Assembly: GCF_023065955.2 (NCBI RefSeq)
Contig: NW_026623008.1
Span: 1,121,001 to 1,185,000, forward strand
DNA: 64,000 bases
Direction of reading: 5' to 3'
From: Ursus arctos
Taxonomy: Eukaryota; Chordata; Mammalia; Carnivora; Ursidae
This document shows, in pieces, positions 1 to 12,185 of this stretch. The notes beneath the pieces were generated by a model, which searched no databases, was not told where the DNA came from, and was given only the letters and a program-made list of their open reading frames with translations. How positions within the stretch are numbered: the stretch's first letter is position 1; every line of letters starts with the position of its first letter. The translations under genes and the position numbers were made by a program.

Positions 1-1034
1 TGCTGCGTGAGTGAGCACGCGCTCGGACTTGTCCGCTTGGTTGTCATGAGGTCATTCGTGGTGTTCCCTTAGTTTTCCAAGCAGCTACAGAGATCAGTGG
101 TGATGCCACCTCTCACGGTCCTGACGCTGACCATTTCTTCTTCTTTTCCTGATGAGTCTGCCTAGAGGCTTATCCATTTTACGGATCTTAGAGAACCAGT
201 TTTGGTTTTACTGATTTTCTCTTGTTACTTTTCTGTTTTCTACTTCATTGATTTCTGTCTTGATCTTTATAGTTTCCTTCCTTTGGCTTGCTTTGGGTTG
301 AAGTGGTCCTTTTTCTAGTTTCATAAGTAGGAAGCTGACTCATTTATATAAGACTTTTCTTGTTTTCAGGTACAAATATTTGGTTTTGTCCTAAGTCCCG
401 TTTTAGGGATTTCGCACAGATTCTGATATGTTGTGTTTCCGTTTTCATTCAGTTCAAATACTTTATAATTGCCTTTTGATTTCTTCTCCGATATGTGGGT
501 TATTTAGAAGTGTGTTAGTTTGCAAATACTTGAAAATTCTTCGGACATCTTTTTGTTACTGATTTCTAGTTGAATTCCACCTTGGTCAGAGGACGCACTC
601 TGTCATATGGACCCTTTTAAACCTATTGAGACTTTTATTCCGTCCAGAGTATAGTGTGTCCTGGTGAATGTTCTGTGTACTTGGGAGGGACCTGTGCTGG
701 GTGGGGAGCTCTGTCAACACTGGTTGGTTCCGGTTGGTGACGGGTGCTGTGACGCTGGTGTTGGATCTTGGTGGATTTTCTGTTTGTTGCTCTGTCCGGT
801 TTTGGCAGGAGAGGGTCGATGTCTGTCTCGGTGCGGGCATGTCAGCTTTTGCCTCGTGTGCTGTAGCTTTGTTATTTGGGGCGTTAGTGTTTATGCGGTT
901 TCTGTATTTCATTACTTGCCGTTTTATCCATGTGATCCTCTTTATCTTTACTCTGAAATTGACTTTGATATTAATATAGCGATTCCAGTTTTCTTTGCAC
1001 TCTGTGAGCATGGTGTATCTGTTTCCATCCTTTT

Positions 1035-1149
1035 TTCTTTCTTTTTTTTAAGCTTTTATTTTTAATCTCCACACCCAACGTGGGGCTCAGGCTCATGACC
1101 CCAAGATCAAGAGTCGCAGGCTCCCTCGACTGTGCCAGCCAGCTCCCCC
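1035..1149 (-). mobile_element. SINEC (carnivore tRNA-derived SINE), short old copy, antisense
   Basis: The T-rich end (TTTTTTTAAGCTTTTATTTTT) and the degraded tRNA-like head (GACTGTGCCAGCCAGCTCCCC) are in reverse orientation. A perfect 13-base target-site duplication, TTTCCATCCTTTT, flanks it at 1022-1034 and 1152-1164, which confirms an insertion into the L1. Confidence 0.8.
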
Positions 1150-1188
1150 TCTTTCCATCCTTTTACTTTAACCTGTCTTTATTTTTCT

Positions 1189-1217
1189 TTTCATTTCATT
1201 TCATTTCATTTCATTTC
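1189..1217. repeat. (CATTT)n microsatellite
   Basis: Five to six copies of CATTT, followed by a short GT run and, at 1268-1290, a TTTA run. All lie within the L1 remnant. Confidence 0.9.
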
Positions 1218-1422
1218 GTGTGTGTGTGTCTTTATTTTTTAAATGGGTTTCCTGTCTGATCTCTGCCTTTTATTTATTTATTTATTTACATATTTTTATC
1301 TGCCTTTTGATTGGGGAGCTCACATGACTGACATTTAATGTGATTATTGGTAAGATCAGGTTTGGGTCTTGCATCTTGCTGTTTCTGCTTGTTCCATGTG
1401 TTAGTAGCTTTTTCTTTCTTTC

Positions 1423-1620
1423 TTTTTTTTTTAAGATTTTATTTGTCAGAGTGACAGAGCGAGAGAGAGCAGGCATGAGCAGTGGAGAGGGGCAGAGGCA
1501 GAGGGAGAAGCACACTCCCCACTGAGTAGGGAGCCTGACTCTGGGCTCGATATCAGGATCCTGGGATCATGACTTGAGCCAAAGGCAGACGCTTCACTGA
1601 CTGAGCCACCCAGGCGTCCC
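1423..1620 (-). mobile_element. SINEC, antisense, near full length
   Basis: It begins TTTTTTAAGATTTTATTTG and ends with the reversed tRNA head GAGCCACCCAGGCGTCCC. It is inserted in the L1. The flanks share an approximate GTAGCTTT duplication (from 1404 and from 1623). Confidence 0.88.
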
Positions 1621-2328
1621 TCGTAGCTTTCTTTTTAATGGTTTTCTGCTCTCTTTTGCTGAATCAAACGCGTTTATGATCCCATTACCTGTCCTCGCTG
1701 GCTTGTTTGCTGTACTCACGATTCCCCTGGGGTTTAGCAGACATAAACACGGCGGTGCGCATCCCCTCTACCCCTGCCAGCCTGCCGTGCTCTGTCCGAA
1801 GACTGCAGGCCTGCGTGACCGTGCAGGGGGCTCGGCCAGTGCTCAGGAGCTCTAATGCGTCATTACTGCTTGTGCTTCTTAAAGGTGTTTTAGTGATAAG
1901 AAAGAGTTTCTCAGGTTTACCTGTGTACTTATCAGTTGTGGTATTCTGTGTTCCTCTGTGTAGACGACGATTTCCATCTGCTGGTGTTTTTCTTCTGCCT
2001 GAAGGATGTCCTTTAACTTCCTTGGTAGTGTGGGTCTGCTGGGGATGAGTTTTTGTATGCTAAACCTCTTTATTTTCCTTTCATTTTTGGAAGATATTTG
2101 CAGTGGGTATAGAATTCCAGATTGTCGGTTTTTTCTTTCTTTCGGTACTTTAAGGAAGCTGACCTGCTGTGGCCCTGGTTTCTCTTTACATGACGTCTTT
2201 TAAGATTTTCGCTTTGTTACCGGTTTTGAGCGTATTGATTTTGCTGCACTTTATTGTAGTTTTCTTTAAATGGCACGTGTTTGGGGGTTATTGAGACTTT
2301 CGGGTTTACTGTTTTATTTTGGAAAACT

Positions 2329-2385
2329 GCCTGCCTCCCTCCCTTCCTCCCTCTTCTTTTCCTTTTCCTCCCTCCCTCCCTCCTC
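2329..2385. repeat. Polypyrimidine (CCTT/CCTCCC) tract
   Basis: An almost pure C/T run (CCTCCCTCCCTTCCTCCCTC type) between L1 sequence and a truncated SINEC. Confidence 0.85.
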
Positions 2386-2508
2386 GTTAAGCAGGCTCCA
2401 TGCCCAGCGTGGAGCTCAGTGCAGGGCTTGAACTCATGAGCCTGAGATCAAGACCTGAGCTGAGACCAAGAGTCGGACACTCAACCGACTGAGCCACCCA
2501 GGTGCCCC
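2386..2508 (-). mobile_element. SINEC, antisense, tail-truncated
   Basis: The tRNA-like head is well kept (CGACTGAGCCACCCAGGTGCC, reversed, ending 2508). The usual AAGATTTTATTT tail is missing, and the element abuts a pyrimidine-rich CCTTCC tract at 2329-2385. Confidence 0.82.
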
Positions 2509-2801
2509 AACTAGAAGCTCTTCTCTCGCCCAGCTCTTGGGCCCCTGCTTGCGCTTGAAGCAGACCCCAGCTCATAGGCGCTCTTCTCATGCTTTTGCGC
2601 CCCTTTTTTCTCTGGCAGTTTCTGGTCCTGCGTCTTCAAGCTTGGTTGTTTTCTGCACGTCTCTGCTGCCACCCGGCCCAGTGGAGCCTGTGTCTCCACA
2701 CGGGTGACTTGGGACTTTATCGTGTCTTCCACGTCACTGTTCAACTTGCCGAAGGTGCGGAATACTGCTTTGGGAATGGTTTTAGTGTCCTTTGTGAATT
2801 C

Positions 2802-3006
2802 TTTTTTTTTTTTTTTTAAAGATTTTATTTATTTATTTAACAGAGAGAGAGACAGCCAGCGAGAGAGGGAACACAAGCAGGGGGAGTGGGAGAGGAAGAA
2901 ACAGGCCCACAGTGGAGGAGCCTGATGCGGGGCTCGATCCTACAACACCGGGATCACGCCCTGAGCCGAAGGCAGATGCTCAACGACTGCGCCCCCCAGG
3001 CGCCCC
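2802..3006 (-). mobile_element. SINEC, arctoid-type, antisense, with target-site duplication
   Basis: A full-length copy with a T17-type tail, AAAGATTTTATTTATTT, the body GACAGCCAGCGAGAGAGGG and the head CCAGGCGCCCC. The flanks carry a perfect duplication GTCCTTTGTGAATTC at 2787-2801 and 3007-3021. The body sequence is the bear/seal/mustelid type as I remember it, and gives the best clue to the host lineage. Confidence 0.92.
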
Positions 3007-3866
3007 GTCCTTTGTGAATTCTTATGTCCGTATCCATTCTGGTCAGTTTTAGTGCATGATCCTCATTATGGTTCATATTTTCCTGCTGCTTTGGCCGCAC
3101 GCATTTTGAAATTCATGTCCGGGTCCTGCATATTTCTGTGTTCTGTAAACCTTCTTGAGCTGTGTCCTGCAGTGCAGTTTAGTTACTTGGAGATAGTTGG
3201 ATCCTTACAGGTCTCTTTTTATTCGTTAGGTGGGTCCAGAGCAGTGCCCCTTCTAGGGCTGACTATTCCCCATACTGTACAAAACCTTCCCGAGTGGACA
3301 GGGCCCCATGAATTCAGAGCTTTCCCAGCTTGCCTGGTGGGAACGGGGCTGTTCCCATTTGAGTGCAGGCCCCATGCCCTGCTCCCACTAATCCTCTCGG
3401 TGCTTCTTTCCTGGCTTCATGCCCCTTCCTGGCACACGTGTGCTGGTCTGTACTTGGCAGACCTGGAGCCTCTCTGTGCCCCTCTCCCCCCGCCGCATGT
3501 GTCCCTGGACTGCCAGCTCCATCTCCTCAACTCAGTCACTGGGCCCTCCCAGAAACCCTTGAGGCGGTAAGCTGGGGCTGGCGGACGGCTCGCTGTGATT
3601 GCTTCTGTATCTGGGGGTCACGGTGCTTAGTTGCTTGATGTCCAGCCCCTTGAGGGCGGGTGGCTCCTGGGCCTTGTCTGCGTTTCGGCTCTTCCGGGCC
3701 CTGGGGATGGTGGAGGGGTCGTTGGCCTCTGTGACGCCATCTTGGCTGCAGATGGGTCCTCTTATCTCAGTGTGGTTGTTGCCCCCAGCTAACATCAACT
3801 TTCTGCTTCAGACGCTCTCTTCATAAGTGACGTTGGAAACGTGAGATGTTTCCATCTTCCATCTTC

Positions 3867-3894
3867 CAACTCGTATTCCAAAAAATACGAGTTG
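3867..3894. other. Perfect 11-base inverted repeat (hairpin)
   Basis: CAACTCGTATT (3867-3877), a 6-base loop CCAAAA, and AATACGAGTTG (3884-3894). Without mismatches, it would form a short hairpin in SKI intron 1 RNA. No known RNA family recognised. Confidence 0.85.
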
Positions 3895-4310
3895 CTGTCC
3901 TCTTGCTTTGTGCGGACATCTGCAGCATGGGGGGGCTCCCCTGCACAGGCAGGGGCTTCTGGTGTGTCCCTCTAGGACTGACTGCTGCAGAAAGCAAAAA
4001 TAACTCAAGACTTTGAATGACGCATTCTTGGGGGTGATCTCAACTGTAGGAAGGAAGGTGAGCAAATCAAGCTCGGAGGTAGAAAGTTTTAAAAAATCGC
4101 TGAATTGTGCTGACTGGCATGTCCATTGTGAGCAGATATGTTTTCCTTTTTGCAATAATTTTGGCTGCATTAAATTCGTTTTGTTAACATCTTCATTACT
4201 GCCTTTTCAATTTTAGTCGGAATTGATTATGAACAAAGTACCATGATTTTGACTATTCAGACTAGCAGCTGCAGCAAGCCAGCGCTTAACCGGTCTGGGA
4301 ACGGGCTCAT

Positions 4311-4423
4311 GTCCACGAGCTCTCGGTGACACCTGCAAGCACGGGCTCTGTGTTGCTGCGCTGTGGTGGCACCTGCAAGACCAGGGTTGGTGTCCGCGAG
4401 CTCTCGGTGACACCTGCAAGCAC
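4311..4423. repeat. Local direct duplication, about 32 bases, 81-base period
   Basis: GTCCACGAGCTCTCGGTGAC with the following CACCTGCAAGCA at 4311-4342 recurs almost exactly at 4392-4423 (one base differs in the first ten). A partial third copy, GGTGGCACCTGCAAG, lies between them near 4365. This is a short tandem-duplication array in SKI intron 1. Confidence 0.85.
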
Positions 4424-7400
4424 AGATAAAGCTCACAGTTGAGGAGCCTGCGATTGGGGAGGGGTCTCAACCCTTCCTTGGAGCGCCACTCCAGGGTCAG
4501 CTTGAGCAGAGTTAGAATTGACTGTTTTGGCCTGTTTATACAAGTTTCCAGACAGTGTGATGCCCCTGAGAGTGGGGAAGTGGCAGGTTTGTGACGCTGC
4601 TCAGGGTGGGGCAGAGCAGTGAGGATGACCTGTGTTCTCTCGGGTGAGCGTTGTGGCATTGAAATACCATCCCCACCTAGAGCCTTCTCTAGGCTGAAGG
4701 TGTGGCTGGTCAGCGGCTTGGGGTCTTGGCCAGGCCTGAGGCTAGTGCTGTGTTCTCACGAGCTGCCTCGGGGAAGGGGGCTCTCAGGACGGCAGGTCAG
4801 CGCGGCTCTGCTCTCATCCGGAAGGCGTTGGGTGCGTGGAACGGGTGCTGGGCCAGAGCACCAGAGAAAGGCTTATTCTGAGGAGGGGACTGCCTGTCTC
4901 AGACTGCATGCCTGAGCGTGCTTCAGGGACACGATGGCCTGGGCATCCTGGTGCCAGGTTGAATCATGGACTTGGTGCTCCCAGACAGTTCTTGGTCGCA
5001 GGTCCCCGGTCCTGCTGCCTGTGAGTGGGTTCTCGGAGTGAGCGGAAGCACCTCTTGCTTCCAGAGACTTGATGGAAGCCTCTTGAGTTGGTTTATGCCC
5101 AGAGCTTTTATCAGAGGCCACTTCAGGCTGGACATTCTTCTGAGCAGCCTGGGCTGGCTCCAGCTCTGTGGTCGGCTCTGGGCCCTGTGGCTGCTGTTCT
5201 GTCACGAAGGGGACGGTGGCTGCCCTGGCTGCCTGCATGAGGCCTTGCAGGTTCAGTGACTGCCACACCCTGCAGCTGGCCCCTCAGTGGACTTCGCTCA
5301 CTCCTAGGGCCTCGCCACTCAGGACCCTTCCCAGGGTGCCCCACAGAGCTGCTGTCTCTCCCCCGGGTATGCCTGACAGCCCTCGCCCTGGACCTCCCGG
5401 GTACGGGACTGCAGCTCAGAGGACACGTTGTATGGCCTCAGGCCCAGGAAGCTGGTACCATTTTGTCTAGACTGACATTCTGGGCGTTTCCTGGCAGCTC
5501 GCTGCCACTGTGTGCGGCAGCCCCGGGATGTGCTCCCCCTGCCCCCTCCCACCATTCCTTTGTCCGGGCTTTTGGACAGCCTTAGCCAGGTACTGGATCT
5601 GTGCCTCGAGCAAGCACGCCTGAGCGTTGAGCGAGGGGACTGGGGCTCCTGCTGGGAGTCAGGGCCTTGACCACGGATGGTCCCCGAGTGTGGAACAAAG
5701 TGTCCAGCACGTGGGGTGTGGAGGACGCACTGGCCGCGTCTCGGCTGCTGAGGGGTGTTTTGCTTTCTGTGTGGGCTCCTTGCTCACGGGTCAGTGATGC
5801 ATGGGGAGGCCGTTCAGGTACCCGGGGCCCTTGCCCCGCCTCCCCAGGCAGTGCCAGGTGGCCACAGGACAGCCACGGGGCAGAGGCCGTGGACGCCGGA
5901 GAAGATGATGAGGAAGCAGGCAGGGCCGAAGACTGTTGCCCAGTGTCCACCCAGCCGTCGGGAGTGGCAGACCCCAGGTCGCTCAGAGAGGACCGTCCTG
6001 AAGCACATGTGGTTTGGTCTTGGAGGTGGGGGTGAGTCCGTGCTGGTGTAGAGTTCGGCTCTCTGCCTGGCTGTGGGGCTCTGCACCTGATTCGCTGGAG
6101 GAGGGCTGCAGCGCAGAGGGGCCGAGGGGCCCTGCCTCAGCTCGGGGAGGGCAAGCAGGGGGCGTGGGGGCCTGGCGTCCGCTCCGGAGCCTGCTCTGCT
6201 GAAGCCATGGGCTGCCCTGTAGTGGGCAGTGGCCACTGCTCAGCCAGCCTGAGTTCTGTGGTCTTGGGGGTCCACCCACCACTCACGACTGTGACCTGCT
6301 CCTGGCTAGCTTCGATGTGGCTGCCACCCTGGGGCCTTGGTGTGGCTGTGCTGTTGGGGATTCCAGAAGAGGGCTCATCTGACTTCCTGGGGCCCTGGAC
6401 CTGCTGTGGTGTCCATCACGTACCTCTGGCCAGCACAGCCCTCGCAGGCCACTGCCTGTAAATCCTAAGGAGGCTACACAGGGCCGCGGGGGCGGGGAGG
6501 AGGGCTGGGGCAGGCCTGGCGAGGGTCTGGGGGGCTTCTGTGCTTTGTGACTAGGGCCTGGATGTGAGGTTTGCTCCCAGGGCCCTGAGTGACGGTCTAG
6601 GCTAGTGGTGGAGTTGATGGTGACGTGAGCACCGACGTGGACGTGAAGATGTGTGCGGGGGAAGGGGGGGGGCTTGGGGGGTGCAGGGCACCCACAGCGG
6701 CGCAGGGGAGCAGTCCTCGTGGGGCAAGGAGGCTCTGACGGTGTCTGCTCTGGTACTGCCTGTCCAGACAGCATGGCACTTAGGTCTTTGGCCACCCCCC
6801 GCCCCCGAGGATTTGGGGGCAAGGGTGGTGGCACCCTCACCAGGAGACAGCGGGTTTGCCCTGCAGGCGAGCACTGGCTCGGGGCAGCAGAGGCCGGTGG
6901 TTGGCTCATCCGTTTTCCTCCCTTGCCTGTGCTGGCCTGGGAGTGGCAACGATCAGGGTGGGTGTGCGAGCCCGAGAGGACCCGCCCGTGTCCCTGCACG
7001 GCCCCTCCCCTGGGGGCCGCACCTGGGCTGGCGGTTGCTGCTCCGGAGTGGGTGCAGTGGCTGTCTCCCTGGGGGGGCCCACCGGGGCTGGGTGCCTGGT
7101 CATCTGCTACTTGGCTGTTGTTTGGGGCCTCTGCCTCTTGGGTTTTGGGTTCTTTCTGGTTCTCAGCATGAGCAGGTCTGAGAGATGCCGGTCACTCTGC
7201 CCGCTGCCAAGGGCTGGATGCAGCCTGCTGACCTGCAGTGGCCCCCGGGAGTGGGGGCGCAGCCACAGGTCCTGGGCTCTGTCCCTGTTTACGAGAGGTC
7301 AGGCGGTCACAGAGGGTGAGGAGGCCTGCGGGCCTGGGGCCTCCATCTGGTGATTGTAAAACGGGCAATACACATTTTTGGAGGGGGGATGGTGGGGGCA

Positions 7401-10400
7401 CACATTGCTGACGGTGTCAGGGGCCTCTCCCCCTGCCGTGCCCCCTGGGGCAGACACCTTTGTAGCCCTTTTCTCCTGATGTCTGTGCTGAGGGGTGAAA
7501 AGTTCAGGCTGTCCCGTCTCCAAGGGGAGCTGGGGGTGGGGCGGAGCCCATGCCCACTTTCCTTCCTTCAGGTCGCTGAGTTCTGGGGTGGGGGAGCAGG
7601 GCTGGTCTGACTGTGGGAGACCCTTAGCTGATGGAGCAGGCTAGCTTGCACCCTGCAGGGCTCTCAGCTGGGTCAGCTGTGGGGCCAGGCCTGGGACAGA
7701 CAGACAAGTTCACCTGAGCCCCCTCCTGCTGTGCCATCCCTGGGTGGGGCCGTGGGGACCCTGGGCCCTGCAGCAGCGTCACTGCCCACTGCCCCGTGCT
7801 TCAGGATGGTCCCCTCACCTGGGGTCAGGCTCGCTCTCATTCTGCCCCCTTCCCTACCGGCTTTTCCCGACTGACCCAGGCAGATGGCACCAGACCCCCA
7901 GAAGTCTGCTGGCGCTTTGAGGGAGCTGTGGGGAGATGGCCTCCTTCCTGGGGGTGGGGGGCGGGGCTGCATGCAGCCTCAAAGCCTCATGTGGTTGGCT
8001 TTCTTTACAGGAGGGCCTGTGTGGTATCCCATTGCTCCTGGCCACTTGGGGGTGAAGGGCTAGTTTGGGGACTTGCCCCACGTGGCTGCCACTGCTGTAG
8101 CCGAGGACTTTGTGCTCTCTGCCTGCCCTGCACTGACCCAGACGCTCCCTTGATGTCGAGCAGCTCCCACCCCACAGAAACCTTGGTTCCTTTGAGCCCA
8201 CCAGTGCGGGGTGCACCTCACCATTCCTGCAGGCCCCCCTGGAGCAGGGGAGCAGCCCTTGTCCCTGAGAGGCTCATAGGTAGCTGCCTGGCCCTCAGGA
8301 ACTTGGGGGCCCTGGGGCATCCCTCCCCCTATCCGGGCTGGCTGCTGAAGGGCCAGAAGGAGCTGAGGACAAATGTCTTAGCTGGTGAGGCTGATGTTGG
8401 GGGGAAGGGCTGCCTGGCCAGGTTTCCAGAAAGCCATTTCTTAAAAAAGGACCTGGTCCCCAAAACAACAGGCCCTGTTCCCTGGTTCAGGGAGGCTGGG
8501 GGTGGGGGGTCATGTCTGTCCTAATGACTTGTTTCTTTTTCTCCAGGGGGCAGTGGCCCCACAGGCAGGTGCAGGGCCATCTGAGCTGAGGAGCCTGGGG
8601 AGGGTGGCCTGGCTGTGGGGGCGCCCCGCCCCCAGCCCCCTCGTAGGCCCCTCTGAGGGCCAGGTCGAAAGGTCACTGCCCTGATTCTTGTTGCCGCCTC
8701 TCGAGTTCCCACGACCCTCGCCCCCAAGACAGACGGGCAGGCTTGGAGCTTTGACAGGGCCTTTCAGGGGATGAAAAACATGCCGAAAGGTCAGAATTGC
8801 AAGCCACCAAGGTGAAATGTTTCAGTAGCTTAGAAATGGCATCAGAAGTTGAGAACACACGCGTACAGACCTGGGTTTCGGGCAAGTGGAAACCAGAGCT
8901 ACTTGGGGCGCCGCCACCTCCCAGATCAAGTGTACGGCAGAGCAGCAGACCAGGCGGCTGTCCCTGGGACCGTCTCTGCACGTGGGGCTGGGTGTGCAGC
9001 TGAGGGGCGCCCTGGTGGCGGGTGTCTGGGAGTGAGCGGGGGCAGCCGGTGTGTGGAGTGTGTGGGAGTGTGCGGGGGTGGCTGGCTTGCAGGAGTGTGC
9101 GAGAGTGTGCGGGGGTGTGCAGCTCACACCAGCTCAGGCATGGGGAAGTCCTTTGTGATTTAAAAAAAAAAATCACAGAGGGTAACTTAGTTTGCGTTTC
9201 TGCCTTGTGACCGATTGCCCCAGAAGCCCCTAAATTAGATGCTGCCGTGTCTTGTAAATATTGTCCTTGCCGTAGTTGTATGTTTTATCAAAACCGAGAC
9301 TCCCCTGTTGCTGTTTGAGTGTGTGGTCTGCCGGGTTGGCATCCGATTTCTCTCTGCTTTCCTTTGTTCGCGGGGCCTGGCCGCGGGTCTCTGGCCCCTG
9401 GAGCAGGTAGGCTACTTCTGCCTGCAGGCGACCTGCTGGTGCAGTGCCCTCGGTCCGACCAGTAGCCCTGGACCCCAGGTGCCCCCCCACCAGGCGCTGT
9501 GGCCCAGCTTGCCTCAGAGGTACTTCCTCCCTGGGGGCGGGGCGGGGGCAGATGCACCCGGTCTTAAATCAGGGACCGCCCGGCAGTAGTAAGAGTGATC
9601 ACGGCCGGGGAGCACCTGAAAACACAGGCTACTTGTCCTTTCCTCCAGGAAGACATTTGTTATGTCGCCAGCAGCTGTGAAGCCCAGATGTCTGTCCCAG
9701 GCTTGCTCTTCCTCCAACGACCCCTGAGGCCATCTGGCCCTTTACCGGTAGCAGTTGTGGGTCCATGGCACGCACCTGGGACTCAGGTTCAGTGGGCTCT
9801 GCGCCTCAGGCTGGCGGACCCTGGTCTTCTTGTCCCTGCTTTTCCATTTGCGTCATTCTGGTAGATTCTTGGGTGTGCGGGTGTAGACGGGTGTGAGCCG
9901 GGCTTCTTGGACTTGTGTTGTGGGTGAGATGCAGCCATCGCACAGACCTGTCAGCGTGACGCGGGACAGTGAGGCAGGAGCAGGCTGCCTGGTCCCTCTC
10001 TGCTGTGCACCTGCCGTCGATCTAGGGCCGGCTGCTCCCTGGGGGCTTTGGAGCGCTGGCCGCCTGCACCTGGCATGCCTGAGGCTGGGGTGCGGGAGGG
10101 GTGATGCGCGGTTCCTGCAGACCTGTCTCCTTGCGTGGGGGTGGCTGGCTGAGCTGGCTGCAGGCTTGGCCTCCAGGCCTGCTCTAGGCAGTTGTCTTCA
10201 TGCGGCCAGGTGCTCTGGGATGGAGCCTCAAGTTGAGGCATACGTGACGTGGTGAGGAGGTGGCTGGGCCTGTGGTCTGGTCAAGGAAGTGGGCTTTGCA
10301 GCTTGTGGCGACCTCTTGACCCTGGTCCCTGTGGCCTGGCCTGGCCCTGTGCTGTGACTCCCAGCAGGCCCCTGACCCTGGGATAGCTGCAGGGCGGAAA

Positions 10401-11427
10401 GGCTGATGGGGTGGCAGTTTGGGGTGCGGTGTGCGGGGATCGGGAGCGGTGTGCGCGCCCCGCCCATCCTCTGCCTGGAGGAGAGAAGTGAATGGGGGTA
10501 CGGTCTGGCTCTGGAGGGGGAGCACTCCAGCCGCTTGCCTGCAGAACTCCCTTGCCGGCTCCTGGTCTCTGGAAGGGGCTGTCGCAGCTTCTCACTGTGT
10601 GGGGCCTTGTGGCTGTGAGTGTGTGGGACTGGTTGTGCCCTAAAGATGGGGGTCAGCGCAGGGGCTGGCCTGCGTACTCCGTGCTGCAGGGAGGGGAGGA
10701 GGAGGAGGGGCAGGGGTTCTGGGGCTCCAGTAAGCGGGGCATGCTCGGCATCCCGAAGGGGCCCCTCCCGTGGACTGTCTTGGGGTCGTTCTCCAGACTT
10801 GGGTGTATTTGGCGGTAGTGGGTGGCCTTCTGGTTCTCAAGGTAATGAGAGCATTCTGGAAGGGCTGGGCAGACTCAGGGCCTGGGCAGAGGCAGTCATC
10901 TTCCCTCCTTCCTTCCTGCAGCTCAGCAACCCCCCTCCCCCCGCCCCCCAGCTCCCTGTTCTGTCCTTGCATTTTCTGTGTTTGTCAGGAATGGGAGATT
11001 GTTCGCAGGCTGGAAGTGCTGAAGTATTTGGGGAAACCACCCTCACACCTCTGTTCTGGTTTTTTCTCTGAACTCTGAGTGTTTCTGCTACAAAGCTTGT
11101 GTGCGCTTCCCCGTGATGTGGCGCAGATGGGTGCCACGCACTCCCGAGCCTCTGTCTGCCCACGTGATGCCGGAGGTTCTGTGCCCACGCCGTGGCTGTG
11201 TGTGTTCTGGCGTGTGGACAGCCTTTGTGTGCCCCCCGGGCTGCCTGGCTCCTGTGCATCCTGCCCCATGGCAGGCAGCCCTGCCGAGGCCAGGTCAGGG
11301 GCCCGACAGGTGCGTCAGTGGGACTTGAAGGGACCGCGGGGGCGAGGGCCACTCCCTGTGAGAGAGGCCGTCTTCCCAGGCAGCGCAGGCCTCTGGCTTC
11401 TGCTCCTGTGGCCATGTCCGTTGTGTG

Positions 11428-12185
11428 TTAAGTTTAAAAAAAATTCCAGTTAAGATACAGTGTCATGCAGTGTCACGTGTACAGTGTAGTGATGTAACAC
11501 TTCCCTACCACCCCAGTGCTCCTCTCAGGTGCTTCCTTCAGCCCCGTCCCACACCCCCGCCTCCGGTGACCGCCAGTGTTCTCTGCAGTTAAGAGTCTGT
11601 TTCTTGGTTTGTCTCTCTCTCTTTCGCATTTGCTTGTTTTTGTGTATTAAACTCCACATACGAGTAAAATCATATGGTGTTTGTCTTTGTCTGACGGATT
11701 GATTTCACTCAGCATGATAGCCTCTAGTTCTGTCCACGTCGTTGCAGATGGCAAACTCACTCTTTTTGACGGCCGAGTAATATTCCACAGTGCGTAGACC
11801 GCGTCTTCATCTATCGACGGGCACCTGAGCTGCTTCCGTGTCTTGGCTTCCGTAAATAATGCTGTGGTAAACATCGGGGTGCTTACATCTTGTCAGTTAG
11901 TGTTTTTGTATCTTTGGGTAAACACCGAGCAGTGGAATTACTGGCTCATATGGTAGCTCTGTTTATAATTTTTGAGGGACTACCGTACTATTTTCCATAG
12001 TGGCCGCACCAGTTTGCATTCCCACCAACAGTGCAAGAGGTTCCCCTTTCTCTACATCCTCGCCAACACCTTTTGTTTCTTGTGTTGTTGATTTGAGCCA
12101 TTCTGACAGGTGCGAGGTGGTATCTGGTCGTGGTTGTGATTCGTGTTTCCTGATGTGGAGTGATGGCGAAATGCCATATCCGTCG
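11428..12185 (-). mobile_element. LINE-1 3' fragment, antisense
   Basis: It runs from an L1-type 3' end (TTAAGTTTAAAAAAAATTCC) through well-known segments: ATTTCACTCAGCATGATAGC near 11703, GCCGAGTAATATTCCACAG near 11772, CATTCCCACCAACAGTGCA near 12018 and GCCATTCTGACAGGTGCGA near 12096. Many positions have changed from A/T to G/C compared with the consensus. No intact frame remains. Confidence 0.9.

Larger units (their letters stand above)
1..3745 (-). mobile_element. LINE-1 remnant, antisense, interrupted by four SINEs
   Basis: AT-rich DNA that follows the antisense order of an old mammalian L1. Recognisable stretches include GGGTTATTTAGAAGTGTG near 498-515, the TGATATTAATATAGCGATTC type segment near 964, CTGCCTGAAGGATGTCC near 1996 and GGTGGGTCCAGAGCAG near 3230. 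It ends in a region like the L1 5' end (GCCATCTTGGCTGCAG near 3736-3751). The four SINEs split it. Reading frames are destroyed. The class is recalled from consensus; the subfamily is not assigned. Confidence 0.8.

Noticed and set aside
9000..9125. GTGTGCGGG-rich stretch resembling a SINE head (GGGGCGCCCTGGTGG)
   Set aside because: Only about 15 bases fit a SINE start; the rest is a degenerate G/T-rich run.
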